DNA of 64,000 bases from Salisapilia sapeloensis (GCA_023334545.1 JAADVB010000062.1:1-64000); one strand, 5' to 3'; shown: positions 39,606 through 52,662, counted from the first letter of the stretch. The notes: generated by a model from the letters alone, not told the origin. A program made the numbers and translations.

Positions 39606-42203
39606 CTAGAAGATGAGCTGGTTGCCACACGTACGGCAGAAGCGCGCAACGTCCGGGTTCTGCGTCCCGCAAGTGCACAGACCAGGCGTCGACTTGGCCT
39701 TCGACTTGCTCTTTTCTCGCGACCGACTGGAGCTGCTCTTGCTCGAGGAAGACGAGTGGCCAGAGGACGAGTGCGACTTGCCCGGCGGCGACTGTCTCCC
39801 CGGCCGCGACTTGTCCTTTTGCTGCGACGGAGGGTACTCGACTAAATAGGACCCTGGGACATAGCCTCGACGTTCGCCGATATCTACGAGCCACCAGCCA
39901 TCGTCGTCCTATCCAGGCACCAGTTCGTCACCTGATTTCATACATGATACATCATGAAAAGTACCTTTTGGAGGATGGACACCTGCTCTCCGGGGTACAT
40001 TGTCAGCTGCGTCTCATCCTATCGACACGACGTTAGGTTCCCGAAACGCATATGACATATAAGAGCATGTACCATAGCGTCGAACTGGTAGCCGACCATG
40101 CCACGACTGACGACTGGCAAGTGGGACTGCGATCGGAAAGATTCGGCTGCAATCGCCTTTTGTTTACAGCCGCCGCATACAGCCTCCGCGTTGTGTTCAA
40201 AGAAGCTCTCTGTCAAACGATACATAATCAGCTCATGCACCTCGTCACATATATCCAATGGCACATACCTGAGAGCGATCCGTTGCATTGGAAGCACAAA
40301 AAGCAGTCTGGATGGTACAGTTTCTCCAACGCCTTGACCACTTTGCCCTTGAGTCCCTTGTTGCACCTACAGCAGCGCTTACCAAAGCGACTCTGGTAGC
40401 ACTTTTGATGATACGCTTTGCCTTCTTTCTCCGCGTACCCTTGCTCGCCACGAATGACCTGGCGGCAGTAGCTGCACTTGAAGCACTGCAGGTGGAAGTA
40501 CCCGTTCAAGGCACCGATAGCTTCTCCTTCCAGCACCTTTCCACACGCAGCGCACTCCTCTTCTTCCTCTTCCACCTGTCCCTCGTGCTCGTTGCCGACA
40601 CCGATCTCGACTTCCTCTTCTCCAAAGCCTTCGGAGAGCTCACTCACTTCCGACAGTCGGTCATTCTTGTCGTTCCGACCGTTGTTGAACGCGTCAATGT
40701 TTTCTAAATCAAGTACTTGACTCAGTCGCAACGAATCACGGCCAGCACTGCCTGCAGACGTACCAAGCTCACTATCCAAGTCGCTCTCGCCCGATAGCCG
40801 GTCACTCTGGGACGCATAACCATCCACCATTGCATTCAAGTCAAACTCGCCAAGATTCTGCAAACTCTGACGATCAGGAGAGCTCGACGGAGGAGCAGGA
40901 GCTCCTCGCGCACGGTCCTTGGACGATCCGCGACTACGGTGGATCTTGACTGCTTCCTTGGCTCGGCGATCCGCCTCCTCGGCCTCTTTCGCTTTGCGCT
41001 CCGCTTCTCTCTGTGCCTCTTCCTCCGCCTCCTTCTTGGCGGCTGCCTCCTCTTCCTTCTTCCGCTGGGCAGCTCGCTTAGCCTCTTCCTCCGCCTCGAT
41101 ACGCTTCCGCTCGGCCTCCTCGGCCTCCTTCCTCTTCCTCTCGGCCTCTTTCTCCTCCCGTTCTCGACGTTCCCGAGCTTCAATGCAGTCGGTACAGACG
41201 AGCTTGTCGTTCTCCATCGACCCCTTGCTCTCTGGAACCTGCTTCTCACATTGGGAACAGATCATACAGAGTTTATGGAAGTGGACGCCGCCAGCCTTGT
41301 AGACTCGACCGAGGATCTCCTTGTCACACACGCGGCAGTGGTACACCTCCTGTGCGCAGTTGACATGGTACGCCTTCTTCCGGATCAACTGGAACTCGTC
41401 GTTTTCGCCAATGACTTCCCGACAGCCTTTGCAGAGGAGACACACTTCATGGAAGATCTCGCCTTGACACGTGCCAGTGCGTCCTAAAATCGTTTCTTTA
41501 CACGCATGACACTTCTTCAATTTACGAATCGTAGGGTTCCACTCTGCTCCGTCGTTGGCTTTGGCATCCACTTGATCAGGCGCAGAGGAGTGACCAGTGA
41601 AACCCAAAGGACTGTCGTACTCAACATTGCTCTCTAAACTACTGGCTGACTTGATCTGATTGAGTCTGTCGAAACTCTGGTTAGAAGCGTCTCGAGCTTT
41701 GCGCATGTCTTCGTCGCTCGCATTGACGCTACGAGCGAGGAGGACGTACGATCCTGGCACCAATCCTTTTTCATCATCTTTCTCGACCAGCCACCAGCCG
41801 TCCGAGTCCTATAGAGTGCTATTAGATTGTATAAATGCATTTTAATTCGTAAAAAGAACGTACTCTTCGGATGACGAGGAGTTCGTCGCCCTTGGAGAGC
41901 GGGAGTTGCGTCTCCTGATCTTGTGGAATGAAATTAAATTGGGCTGTAGCCTTCAATTTTTCCTGTGGAGGAGGCACGAATGGACCTCTGCATGAAAAAC
42001 CATGATAAGATGCTGATGAAAAGGTATCCGACATATAGGACGCACCCCCAGGATTTTTGTCGTAGCTCGGGGTCCAAGAAGGCGGACGGTAATTTGGGGT
42101 TCTCCATAGCTTGCCACCGAGTTGCGGAGCTCACCATCTTCTCACCGCACTTTGTACACAAGTCTTCGTTCTCTCCTACCTCTCCACATCTGCACCGGTG
42201 CAT
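39606..42203 (-). CDS. Four-LIM, two-SH3 scaffold with zinc ribbons at both ends
   Basis: Six exons (42046-42203, 41864-41987, 40269-41808, 40073-40209, 39965-40018, 39606-39908; introns 54-59 bp) encode 771 residues. Order: zinc ribbon (CRCG...CTKCG), SH3 (ending DSDGWWLVEKDDEKGLVPGSY), LIM1 and LIM2 (starting CHACKETILG and CRVCDKEILG), a highly charged Glu/Lys/Arg helix of about 100 residues, LIM3 and LIM4 (CAACGKVLEG, CCRCNKGLKG), SH3 (DDDGWWLVDIGERRGYVPGSY), then a zinc ribbon (CTCGTQNPDVARFCRTCG). LIM domains bind protein partners and SH3 domains bind proline-rich peptides. It is probably an actin or signalling scaffold. Confidence 0.9.
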
Positions 42204-42369
42204 TGTGCCATCGTTAGTTGTATGCACATCACAAGACAAATACATCATGCATAGACGCAGGTTGAACTAGCACAAGGTGATGTGTATAGCTTACTTTGTG
42301 CAAAAGATCGGCATCGTGGCAAAGCAAAGGGTGGTCGAGACGAGGGCGGAGGCGGACGGCGGGTGCCTC

Positions 42370-42858
42370 TCAAGTCGATTTTGCAATTGTTAGTGCTGTC
42401 TGTCTTGCGTTGCTGCTGCAACCTTGCTGCAACATGGCAACAATGCTACAACCACTTGTCATCGAGGAAGTCGTCGGCTTGAAAGCGACTTTCGCTGACG
42501 TATAGCACTTATTTCCCTTTCTTTCTACAATGTAGTGATGACAGTAGGATGTGGGAGATGTATGGTGGAAGGTATATCCATCGCATGGCTCAGGAACACG
42601 AATAACATTGGAAGGAAAATTATGTTGAGGACAGGCATTCCAATATTGACTAGCAATGACATCGGAGGGAAGAAGAGGCTAGTTTGACTAATTAAATGCA
42701 GCCCGTCGTTACATAACTTTCTTACCAAGCATTTGCGCATGCGACTCGATCGTTCGCAACGCGTTGATCGAAGTCGAGACGTAAGCAATGTCCGGACACC
42801 TAAGTGCATGTACCAGTGTATCACTGTACTCGTTAAGACAGTCCAAAATAAAACACAT
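42370..42858 (-). CDS. Tentative small gene, unknown function
   Basis: Two-exon model: 42718-42858, then 42370-42678 after a 39-bp intron (42679-42717). The frame stays open without stops through 149 codons. Exon 1 contains a run that looks genuinely coding (HALRCPDIAYVSTSINALRTIESHAQ). A more canonical GTAAGA donor seven bases upstream of the chosen one would instead give a stop after about ten codons in exon 2, producing a 60-residue protein. Starts divergently 72 bp from PUS10. No family recognised; the exon 2 half may not be real. Confidence 0.35.
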
Positions 42859-42930
42859 GGTATCAAGTACTGAGCTACTCGTATATATGCACTATCAACA
42901 AAAGCTGGACACTAAAAACGAAACGCTGAC

Positions 42931-44957
42931 ATGGATCGATTGGAGACCATCGCGCCCGTACTTGCGCCCATTGGAGCCTGCATCCGTTGTATCCAGCGGT
43001 TTGCGGGTGTAGAGGAAGTCAGTGCCTACAAGTATATCTTTTGCTTTGTGATCATTCTCAGCGTGCGCTCGATGAAGCGCTCTTATCCACTCAAACCCTA
43101 ATTTTGCGCATTTATCTGTGCAGATCATTATCGACAAAAGTCGAAGAGCTCATTCAGTCAATCCATAAGGATACTTGCATACCCGAAGATACAAACGGTG
43201 TGCAGCGACACCTATCCTGTTTCTATCTTGTCTAATTTGCATTCCATTCGCAGTGTGCTCCGTTTGCTTTGGCATCCTAGAGCCAGCTTTTTGCCTCAAG
43301 ACCATCGAGCAACTGAAAACTCGACTTGAAGCAGGGTACAAAAAGCATTATTTCAGAGACGCGACCTTGACAGGTATACTTATCGAGGCTGTGGTACAGA
43401 TCGTACGATGCAGACACCTTTGCCTTGAATCTGAAAATCCCCAGTGCCGTCCTACTGCGCGAATATTCCATTCGCGAGCACTTAAAAACTCAGCTCGCAA
43501 GTGGGAGTATTATTCAAAACCCCTTTGACCTGAAGGAAGTGCTTCGGGTATATGTTCTTGTTACTTGACAACAACACTTCACCACGCCTGACTACTCGCT
43601 TATCGTATACAGGGAATGATCTCCGACGATATATCCACTGCCCTGAACGGCGCGATCTGCGTCAGCAAAAGCGAGTTTAATGTTTTGATTGAAGTCACAC
43701 ACAACGAATCTGCTGACGAAGTAAAGCAGATCCCAGCAGTCAAAGTACCTTGAACATCATCCAACGTTACTGCTTCTGTCTGACATAATATTTAATGTAG
43801 ACGCAGCTAGAGTCCAGTAAAAAGCGACGCAGGGGTCCACAACCAGTGCTGGACGGCTTCGGCACGGTCTCTCGTGCTATTGCTGCCCTGACGACAATGC
43901 CAGAGACCATTGTCGTACGTTTCCATACAAAAGATATTACCCTGCCTATTATTCTAACTGGTCATGCATGCGAATAGTGTCCTCCAGGTAAAGTCTTAAC
44001 TACTCCAGCTGCCAACATCAAGTTGGAACGCGATCCGGTGTACCTCCAAGGTCGCTACATCAAGTACGAACGAGGGTTGAGTCAAACGCCGTGGGTTATT
44101 GATGGCGAGCGCATGGGCGAATCGTCTGTGGAAGAGAAGATTGGCGACCTTGCTCTTCCCTATTTTAATGGAGGCTCATACAAGTTCCACACTGCCGGAC
44201 GGGAAGATGTGGATGTGCGGATGCTTGGCAATGGTCGGCCATTTATCCTTGAAATCATAGGTGCGTCATGCTTTCTAATTGCAAACATTCTAATTGCTTA
44301 CGACTGGCTGTGGGTCGTGTGTAGATGCGAAGAAGACCAAGCTAACGAGTGAAGACTACCAAGGCATCCAGCACATTGTGAATGGAACGAATGGTATGAG
44401 TGTGGAGATTCGAGACGTGAAGCGTGCTACGAAAGAAGATTTCGTCAACCTTCAGTCTGGAGCTGACACTAAACGAAAGACGTATTGGTACGTTCAATCT
44501 ACGCACATGTCCATCCTCCATCGTCGTCTGACATTGCATGGATGACTAGTTGCGTCGTGTGGTCTGAAAAGGAACTTACGTCCGAAGCGTTGGCGAAGCT
44601 GGATGGCATCCAGGATCTCGTAGTGCAGCAAGAGACTCCCGTCCGAGTGCTTCATAGAAGAACGTTGATGACGAGACCGAAGGTCATTCACGATGCCAAA
44701 TGCGAGCTGATCAACAAGCATTACATGCTCCTGCGTATTACGACATCAGCTGGAGCATACGTGAAAGAGTTTGTGCACGGTGATCGCGGACGGACGCAGC
44801 CAAACGTCGCTTCCATCCTCGTACGTGATCCATTCTAGTTTTTCAACTGTCATGCAGTACACTCAGCTCTTTGTAGAATTGCGATGCCGACATTCTTCAA
44901 CTCGATGTGGAGAATCTGTTAGACACGACAGACGAAACATCTACGAAAGTGGAATAG
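42931..44957 (+). CDS. PUS10: tRNA pseudouridine synthase PUS10
   Basis: Makes pseudouridine at positions 54/55 of tRNA. Ten exons (42931-43031, 43124-43197, 43254-43373, 43414-43547, 43613-43744, 43801-43914, 43978-44260, 44325-44487, 44550-44820, 44877-44957) encode 490 residues. The N-terminal half has the THUMP-like accessory region with the Cys motif VCSVCFGILE. The C-terminal catalytic domain carries the diagnostic RYIKYERGLSQTPW and the active-site motif GREDVDVRMLGNGRPF, with the catalytic aspartate in EDVDV. Introns are 40-92 bp; one of 40 bp (43374-43413) is near the lower limit. All joins keep frame and restore family blocks. Confidence 0.93.
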
Positions 44958-44983
44958 GTAGGTATGCAGAGCACAACGTTCCT

Positions 44984-47900
44984 TTATACGCTGCTCGAAG
45001 TGCTTGGAAATGCTAATGAGTCGTACTGGGATTCATCCCAGAGCTCTCCAGCCTGTTCCAGCAATTTTTGCGCTTCTTTAGGTAAATAAGACATCGCATT
45101 GGCTTTCACTTCCTTCTTGTCGTCATTGCTACGTGCTCCGTCGGATGACTGCTGAAGCATCTGAAGCACCTGAGTCGTGTTCGCATTCGCACTAGCTTTT
45201 GCCTCTGTCTCTTTGATAGTAGTGTTCGCCACTCGCTCTTTAAACGCCTGTAGATTGACAACATCTTGCTCGATCGAGTCCTTTGTGATCAAACGGAACA
45301 CTCGTACAGTACGCTTTTGACCAAGCCGATGCGTTCTGTCCATAGCTTGGAGGTCCACGAATGGGTTCCACGAATGCTCTAAGAAGATGACCGTATCAGC
45401 TCCGGTGAGCGTCAAGCCCAACCCACCAACTTGCGTCGTCAACAAGAGTAAATCGATGGACGGATCACGATTAAAGCGATCAACAATCTCTCCACGCTTG
45501 CTCGATTGCGTCTCCCCATCCATTCGTGTGAAAGTTACTTTCGGAAGAGCTTCCTGCAGTAGTTTTTCCGTCAAATCTAGCGTCTCTCGAAGCTGTGCAA
45601 AGATCACACATCGATGCAACGAGCCGACATCCTGTTCGTCCTTGTCGCCTAGTCCACATGAATCGACAAGAACGTCTCGTAGTCCGACCATCTTGCAGGA
45701 GCTTTTCCAAGACGTTAGATCTTTTCTATTGCTCGCTGATACGCAACTGACGAGTGCCTTTTGATGCTGAACTAGTGCAGGATGTACGCAGACTCTCTTT
45801 AGTGTCTGAACTCTCACCAACGGTGTCTCCGTCCACTCTTTCTCAGACACCACTTCCATCAGGCGCTGCTGGATACCTGAAGGAGGTAACAAGACATCCG
45901 AGATGATCTTTGGCGGCAAGTCCTGTAGCACCTGCGTCTTCGTTCTTCGGAGTATAAAAGGCAATACGCTTTGGTGGAGCTCATTGATGGCAAGTGCTGC
46001 TGCCTCCTTTTGCTTCCCGCTTGCAGCATGCTCCTTGGACTTGGCAATCGGCGTTGCAAATCGCTTTCGGAACGATGCATTGTCGCCTAAGTACCCTGGC
46101 ATAAGGAACTCGAATGCAGCCCATAGATCTCCGGCTTGGTTTTGTAGTGGAGTGCCGCTGAGTGCGAGACGATGCTTCGACCGAAGACTAGTGACAGCTC
46201 GGAAGAGAGCAGTGTTGGGGTTGCGGATCACATGCGATTCATCCAGAGCTAGGAACTCGTACTGGAACGACGACATAAAGTCGAGGTCGGATCGAAGTAT
46301 TGCATACGTCGTTACAACGAGACATGTGCCAGCACCCGACTTGATACTAGATCGCAAACGCTTTCGAGTTGACGCAGGTCCAGAATAATCTACAACCTCA
46401 TCAAAGATATCGTCTGCTATGCGATCAGAAACCTCTTGGATCCAGTGGTAGACAACGCTAGGAGGGCAAATCACCAGACAAACAGCGTTCTCTCCTCTTT
46501 CTTGGACCTTTCGACAGCATAATGACATTGCTGCAAGTGCTTGTAGAGTCTTTCCTAGACCCATGTCGTCTGCCAGAATACCATGAAGTCCATTGGACGT
46601 TAGAAAGTGGATCCAATCGATACCATGCTGCTGGTACTTGCGCAATTGAACGCCACTCTTCAAGACGGATGTAGTGTCCACTGCCTCAATCGCATTCCCT
46701 TCCAACAGGTTTTCAAGAAACTGACGTGATGTCTGAGTCTCACTCACAAGTGTCTGTAGCTCTTTCGAAGCCAGTGTGGATTGAGATGCAGACAAGTCTT
46801 TCCGAAGGGGAATGAGAGGGACTAGAGCTGAAAACGTTTTCGACGCTCGTTTCCGGATGCCTTCCTCTTGAGCGCCCATGAGCTGCATAGCAACGTGCAC
46901 TAGAACTGGAAGATAAGGCAGCAATGTGCTGCCTTGAGCAGATACAAGGCGTTCTAGTGCAAAGACTCCACCTGACGTAGGCAGTACGTCTCGAATCAAA
47001 ACTAGCATGCACTTTTCCTGCCACTTGCTTACAGCAGCACAAATGCTTGCCAATGCACTGGCGACGCTTTCCATAGTTGTCATCAGTATGCTTGGTGTGT
47101 CAAGTACAACTGCCATGTTTTCCATCCACTTCAAAAGCTTTTCGCCAATGGAATCGCCCAAAGCAGTCGCAAGCAGCTCGATGATACGCATACTTTGACA
47201 AATGTCCACGTCCGTACTGCTCCAGGCTTTATCAACAAACGTCTCAATAACACTACCAATAACAATAACCTCTTTGACAGTTCTTTCACATAGACAAGAG
47301 ATCGCTAAGTCTGCACCTCGCACACGCACGTTTAACGTATGCTGCAAGTCTTTGCTCAGTACTGTTTTATCAGCACTGGCCTCGTGTTTCACCTTAGCAG
47401 TAGCGTTATTGCAGAGGTTCGACAAGAGTTTCGTCACGCACTTTGGTTGCGTCTTTGCTTCTGAATGTATAAATTCTGCCAATACAGACGCAGAAAGAGA
47501 TTGCAACGCTTCTTCCTCCTCTCCTTTAACTGCATCCATAAGAGCAGAGACTAGAAAGCCGCTCTTCTTGGTTGGCAAAGGCAGCAAGTGGACGTATGCA
47601 AATGTGCCAGTGCTCTTGATCCGCATCTCCATCTTACTATATCGGCTTTGGATCGACTCATCAAGGAGGAATAGATCTTGACGCTTGAAATGAGCAGTGT
47701 CGAACGCTCTTGGATCATGCGCAAGTGAGTCGAATGGGAACGAAGCGACGTGCTCAGCTACTTTTCGAGAGACAGTAGAGGCTAAACGGTCAGACTGCGT
47801 GGAACAAGAGTCGACTTGCACTCCTGTCTTTGTGAATACCTCTATAATACGCTCTTCCATAATGCGTTCACGATGAAGTGCTCCCTTAATCTCTTCATAC

Positions 47901-50241
47901 AGTATAACAGTACCAGGAGGCTGCCACTTCTTTCTTGCTAGACTCTCAATAGTATCTCCCACCGCATTCTTCAGCTCTGAAAGCCTTGCAAACTGGCCCA
48001 ATAACTGACAACGTTGAGCCCAGAAGCCAGTAAGCAATAGGGCACTGCTCAATTTCTTCCCATTCGAAGAGGATAGGTGGGAGGATAGAAGAGAAAGAAT
48101 GTTATCGACATTTGATTCTTCCATTGGAATGGTTGACAGCAAAAGACCAAGAGCGTCTGCCAACTGAACATACGTGGGCGTATCATCGTACAAACCGCGC
48201 GTATCTACTTCTGCCTTCTCCACTATCCTGTTATCTGTATCTGATGCCACGGAAGGAATAGCCACTGCGCATGCTGCCTCTTTCGTCCACAAGAGCTCTA
48301 CCCATGCTAGTACATCCATCTCTTTCACTCTGGCGTTGACAACTATCCGTTCATATGCATCTTGAAGCTCCTTCCTTATCAACTTGTCTTCTTCCTGTAC
48401 AAGCTGGAGCAACATGTGTGGAATCGCAATCTCAGTAAAAGCAGTTAGATCCTTACTCGTTTCAACATTTGATCCGAATATTGCACCAAGACACTCCAAC
48501 ATTGCCTTGCGCACACTTTTCATCTCGTGATGGACAAGTGGAATAGCCACGACCATTGTCGTCCACATGATACTTGTGCTCCCATCTACCAACCACAAGC
48601 CATGATGATACCAAGCATTCAGAGCTTCCACGACAGCTGCGGCAATGACACCAGACTGATGCTCTTGTAGTCTCATCCACAGTAAATTAGACGCTTCTTC
48701 CACTACATCCTGATCAACGTTCTTCATAAACGGAGTGAAATCCAGTAGCATCCAAACGGCAACCACAACGACTTCTTCCTCCGCTTCATCTGCGGAACTG
48801 TTCAATGAAGATAACACGTCCGACATGACCGTCGGTACTATACTGTCGGCCATATATGTGTGTGCTAGAATCAAGTAGCGCAGTCCAAGCAGCCCACCGT
48901 GCCGCGCATGCCACGTGGGTCCCTGTACAACTTTGCGAAGGACACGCAAGTAGTCCAACATGAGTTTCTCAGACTGGAACGTACCAAGAAGGATGCCCAA
49001 GACTTGTGCACACACTTGACGCACGGGAGCGACAGCACCGTCTGCAGAGTAGTCTACGAATTGATCCAGACCAAGTACGCAAATGCATCGCACGAGACAT
49101 TCCTCTATCCATGCGTCCACTATCGAGTACGCCTGACTTTCTTCTCGTTTATGAGTGGTGTCGGAAGAAAGAAATATTTCACGTATGGACAGTAGAGCAC
49201 CATGGCGCACTTCCCATTTAGAGTCAAAGATACACTCAAAGAGATCTGCTAATAGTGCAGCCAATGATTTGCGCATTTCACTACAGTCGTCATCCCCCAC
49301 GAGGTCACTCCTATCGTCTTCTTTACGCTTTCTTTTCCTAGCGTCGAATGATAAGTCATCCTCTGCGCTGCGCTTCAAAGACGTTTCTATCAGTTTAGAG
49401 GCATCTACTTGGTCTGCTTTTGTCCTACTTTTCTGCTCTATTTCTGCTTTCTCTTCACCCTGTTCAATATCCTTTGCCAACTCTTTCATGTGCTCCCGGT
49501 TCAACTGAGGCAACATTGACTGAGCCAACGCATTCTCCCTTGACTTCCAAATATCTGCTTGGCTGCCACAGATTCGCTTTAAAAGCAACCGGCGTTGTCG
49601 AAAAGCATACTTCTTCCGCTCCTCCTCGGTCCGACTGGCCTCATACTCGTATTCCTACTCGTTTGCATTTACACATTTAGGTATTTTACTCATTGAATCG
49701 ATCTACATAATGCGCACTTCTCCTCCACTGCGCAAAAGTGGTGCGCCAGAATGAATGACCGAGTCGAACGGTACATTTTTCAAGCCGAGCCCAGCTTCAA
49801 CCTGTTCTCCCACTAGTTCTCGCCGTTAAATACACAGGAGATGCAAAGCTACCAACATCAAAAATTATATACATGACGTCGTTGCGAACAGAAGTGTTGC
49901 ATTGCAAGCGTCTGGATGAAAAATGGACTTGGAGATAACTTTTAAACACGTCGCAGCAGCTTCCCTCGTCTCCCACTCTGAATGAGTGGTAAGCGGACGG
50001 ACCTGCTCTAGAATATAGTTCCCTGCACTGGGATATTGCAGAACCACCTGACCAAGCGCTTCTGCTGCATTCTGTCTTATCTGGCCTTCACTCGCCTCTA
50101 CGCTCCAATGAGGAAAGATAAGTGAGCTAGATCAGTCACTTCATGCATCTTCTTTATGCCTATAGAATGCATGTGTCGGTGTGTACCTTGCATGAGATGC
50201 AGGAGACTATCTGTACGCGTAGAACTCGGTAAATCGGACAT
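44984..50241 (-). CDS. MOT1: TATA-binding protein-associated factor MOT1/BTAF1 (SNF2-family ATPase)
   Basis: Swi2/Snf2 ATPase that removes TBP from DNA. Four exons (50187-50241, 49873-50097, 49718-49812, 44984-49654) encode 1,681 residues. HEAT repeats fill the N-terminal two thirds, starting with WETREAA near residue 58 and including WEVRHGALLSIREI. The C-terminal ATPase has Walker A GLGKT in DDMGLGKT, the DExx box as DESHVIRN, LSGTPLQN, the FLMPGYLG block, and motif VI DRTHRLGQKRTVRVFRLI. The last motif and the HEAT domain identify MOT1 over other Snf2 proteins. Its stop is 26 bp from the PUS10 stop and its start 145 bp from the DOLPP1 start. Confidence 0.95.
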
Positions 50242-50386
50242 CGGACCCGAGTCTTCCTAGAGCTCAATTCGTTGCGCGAGTTCGTGTTCTAGAGTGGTAC
50301 TAACAAGGTACAAACGTCGTGGACAAGAGCACCCCACGGTGAAGGATGCTCGTCCGACGTCCCTCACAATCGATTTCGCCAAGTGC

Positions 50387-51245
50387 ATGATGGAGAGGAC
50401 TGCACTGGAAGTGACGTGGGTCATCTACGATCCAGAGGATCCATTCGGTGCAATCCTAGCACTCATCACCTTGTCTCCAGTGTATGTTATCCGTAGCTCT
50501 CTTTCCGTATCATCTTGACGAACGTGTACCTCTTCGATGTAGATACATCATGGTCATGTACGGAACGCTGGTGGTCTTTCAGCGAGACTTGGACAACATT
50601 TTCATGCTCATCGGACAAGTAACTACCTACCGTATCTTTCGAAATACCAATGTACTTATGAATCTATAGTTAACGTCCGAAGGCATTAACAAAGTGCTGA
50701 AGACGGTGTTAAAACAAGAACGACCGAGCATCACCGGACTGAGTGGACATGGCATGCCTTCATCACATGCACAGTTCCTAGGATTCTTTGCTGCATACGT
50801 TGTCCTATACACTTTAAAGAGGTACCTATCTCCTGTCTATCAACATGGATCACAACTTATGACAAGCCTTCCAACAGGATGAGTAACCAGCGCCGAGCGG
50901 AGAAAGTCTTGACGATCATTTTCGTACTGTCGCTTGCAGCTACCGTTGCCTTCTCTCGCGTACACTTGGGATACCACTACACCAACCAAGTGGTCGTCGG
51001 GCTCATCGTCGGCGTCTGTCTCGGAGTTTTATGGGAAGTGCTCATGTCCAAGGTACGTCCACAAAGTCCTGTTGACATTACTCCATTCCTTACATGGACT
51101 GCAGATACTCCGGCCGTATGTATTCCCAAAGATCGCAGCCACCAGCCTCGCTCGTGCCTTTTACATTCGAGACATCACGTCCATCCCGTCCGACCTCGTC
51201 ATCCTCCAGTACGAAGCAAGCGAAAGTCAAAAGAAAACACAATAG
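50387..51245 (+). CDS. DOLPP1: Dolichyldiphosphatase DOLPP1/Cwh8 (PAP2 superfamily)
   Basis: ER enzyme hydrolysing dolichyl diphosphate to recycle the lipid carrier for N-glycosylation. Five exons (50387-50481, 50543-50618, 50670-50821, 50878-51052, 51105-51245) encode 212 residues, a usual DOLPP1 length. Phosphatase motifs in order are KTVLKQERP (motif 1), GMPSSHAQF (motif 2) and SRVHLGYHYTNQVVVG (motif 3), with Arg, His and His catalytic residues in place. Four hydrophobic segments are visible. Two adjacent ATGs at 50387 and 50390 can start translation. It shares a divergent promoter with MOT1. Confidence 0.93.
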
Positions 51246-51307
51246 ACGCATGTGAGATGAAAAAGAGTTCCAACGGCATATATATAAATCCAAAGCTTGC
51301 ATGCAAA

Positions 51308-52662
51308 TCAAGTGCTCGTTGGAACGTCCGAGTTGCCGCTATAGTCCACACAAGACCGACGAAAGTTCTCAGCCCACATCTTCTCAAACAGTTCTCTCTC
51401 GTGCGGCGGCTGCGGTGGCCGAAGCTCCTTGGGCAATTGCGCCGGCGGACGGTACTCGACTGGATCACTCGGTCGACTGTTCACCTTGCCATGGTAGCCT
51501 CCTAGGAACTCTATCACGGTCGTCGGATCCGTGCTTTCGTATAACAGCTCTCGAATAAATTTCTCCAGTGAAATGCACTTTTGGTGGAGGTACGTTGGGT
51601 CCAACCGATTGAACCATCGCGTCTCGATGGCGTTCCAGGCCATGCAGCTCCTAGGTGTCTTCTGCTGGTCGAGTTTCTTGGCCAACTCGCCAAATTCAGA
51701 GTACCGGCGCCAGTCTGCGAACAGATCTTTCCCCAGTTTGAACGTCACGAGATACTGCGCATGCCGATCGACGCCGGCCCTGGACTGGACGATCCGGAAC
51801 TTTGGGATGGAAATGGCAGCTTGCACAACCTTGGCGTTGCCGTCGTCGGACACGATGTTAAATGTTTTATGACCGGCCGTGTACCTCGAGTTCATCTGTT
51901 CGTCACCGAGGACGTGCAAGGAGCCGCCACTGACGTCGCCAAGCAGTCCCAAGTCGGAGCTTAGCTTTCGTCTCAACGACGTTGGCTCATTTCCACCGCC
52001 CCAACTCTCGCCGCTCGAGTCAATGTCGGCAAACCATCCCCAGTCCGCGCTTCCTTCCTTGCCGCCGCTCATGTACGAAGACGACCTCGAGCGCATCCCG
52101 CCATCTACATGTACATGCAATAGCAATGTAAGAATGAGACAATATTTTCGTACAAACGTGATCGGCACGGAGTATACAACACCAGGCAACGTGACGTTGC
52201 AGTCACGTGCTTAGAATGAGTATACACCGTGCGATCGGCACCCGACTCGGGTACTGTATGTAGGTACACCAGGTGTCGATCTTGAAAGGAAATAGGCTTA
52301 CGGAAATGGGCGTGGGCGCGAAGGAGGTCGCTCTTGACAGCGCGACTGTCGTACGTGTTCATGTAGGTCGCGATGACGTCTACACCCGGACGAGCACGCG
52401 GTGTCTTGCTCGAGACTGCAACCGAAGGCACCGAGTAGCTGAGTGATACAGGCATGTACGCGTACGTGTCTGGTGATGTGGATTGAGTGGTTGCTGCCGT
52501 CGCGAAAGAGCCGAGGGAATGTTTCCGTACTTCCGGATCGTCAAAGGCGAAGACTGCCGAGACACTTTCGTGCCACTTGACGTACGGCAGCGATTGCGTG
52601 TCGGTCGTGTCTTCCGAGTCTGTGTGTACATGTCTTGTGTGGTCTTCCATTGCTTGCCGCAT
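51308..52662 (-). CDS. PX-domain protein
   Basis: Phox-homology protein likely to bind phosphoinositides on endosomes. The PX domain lies in the 3' exon (51308 to about 52108): FRIVQSRAG, RRYSEFGELAKKL (first basic motif), then RWFNRLDPTYLHQKCISLEKFIRELL. The 5' exon (from ATG 52662) is Ser/Thr/Pro-rich and disordered. The splice is ambiguous: either GTAAGC at 52301, removing about 192 bp, or GTTGCC at 52190, removing 81 bp; both use the acceptor at 52110 and preserve frame. A second intron is also possible. The PX fold is secure; the middle of the protein is not. The C-terminal 40 residues are Pro-rich. Confidence 0.8.

Noticed and set aside
49589-49654. Non-ATG start at 49588 for MOT1
   Set aside because: Upstream exons 50187-50241, 49873-50097 and 49718-49812 restore the N-terminal HEAT repeats with correct phases.
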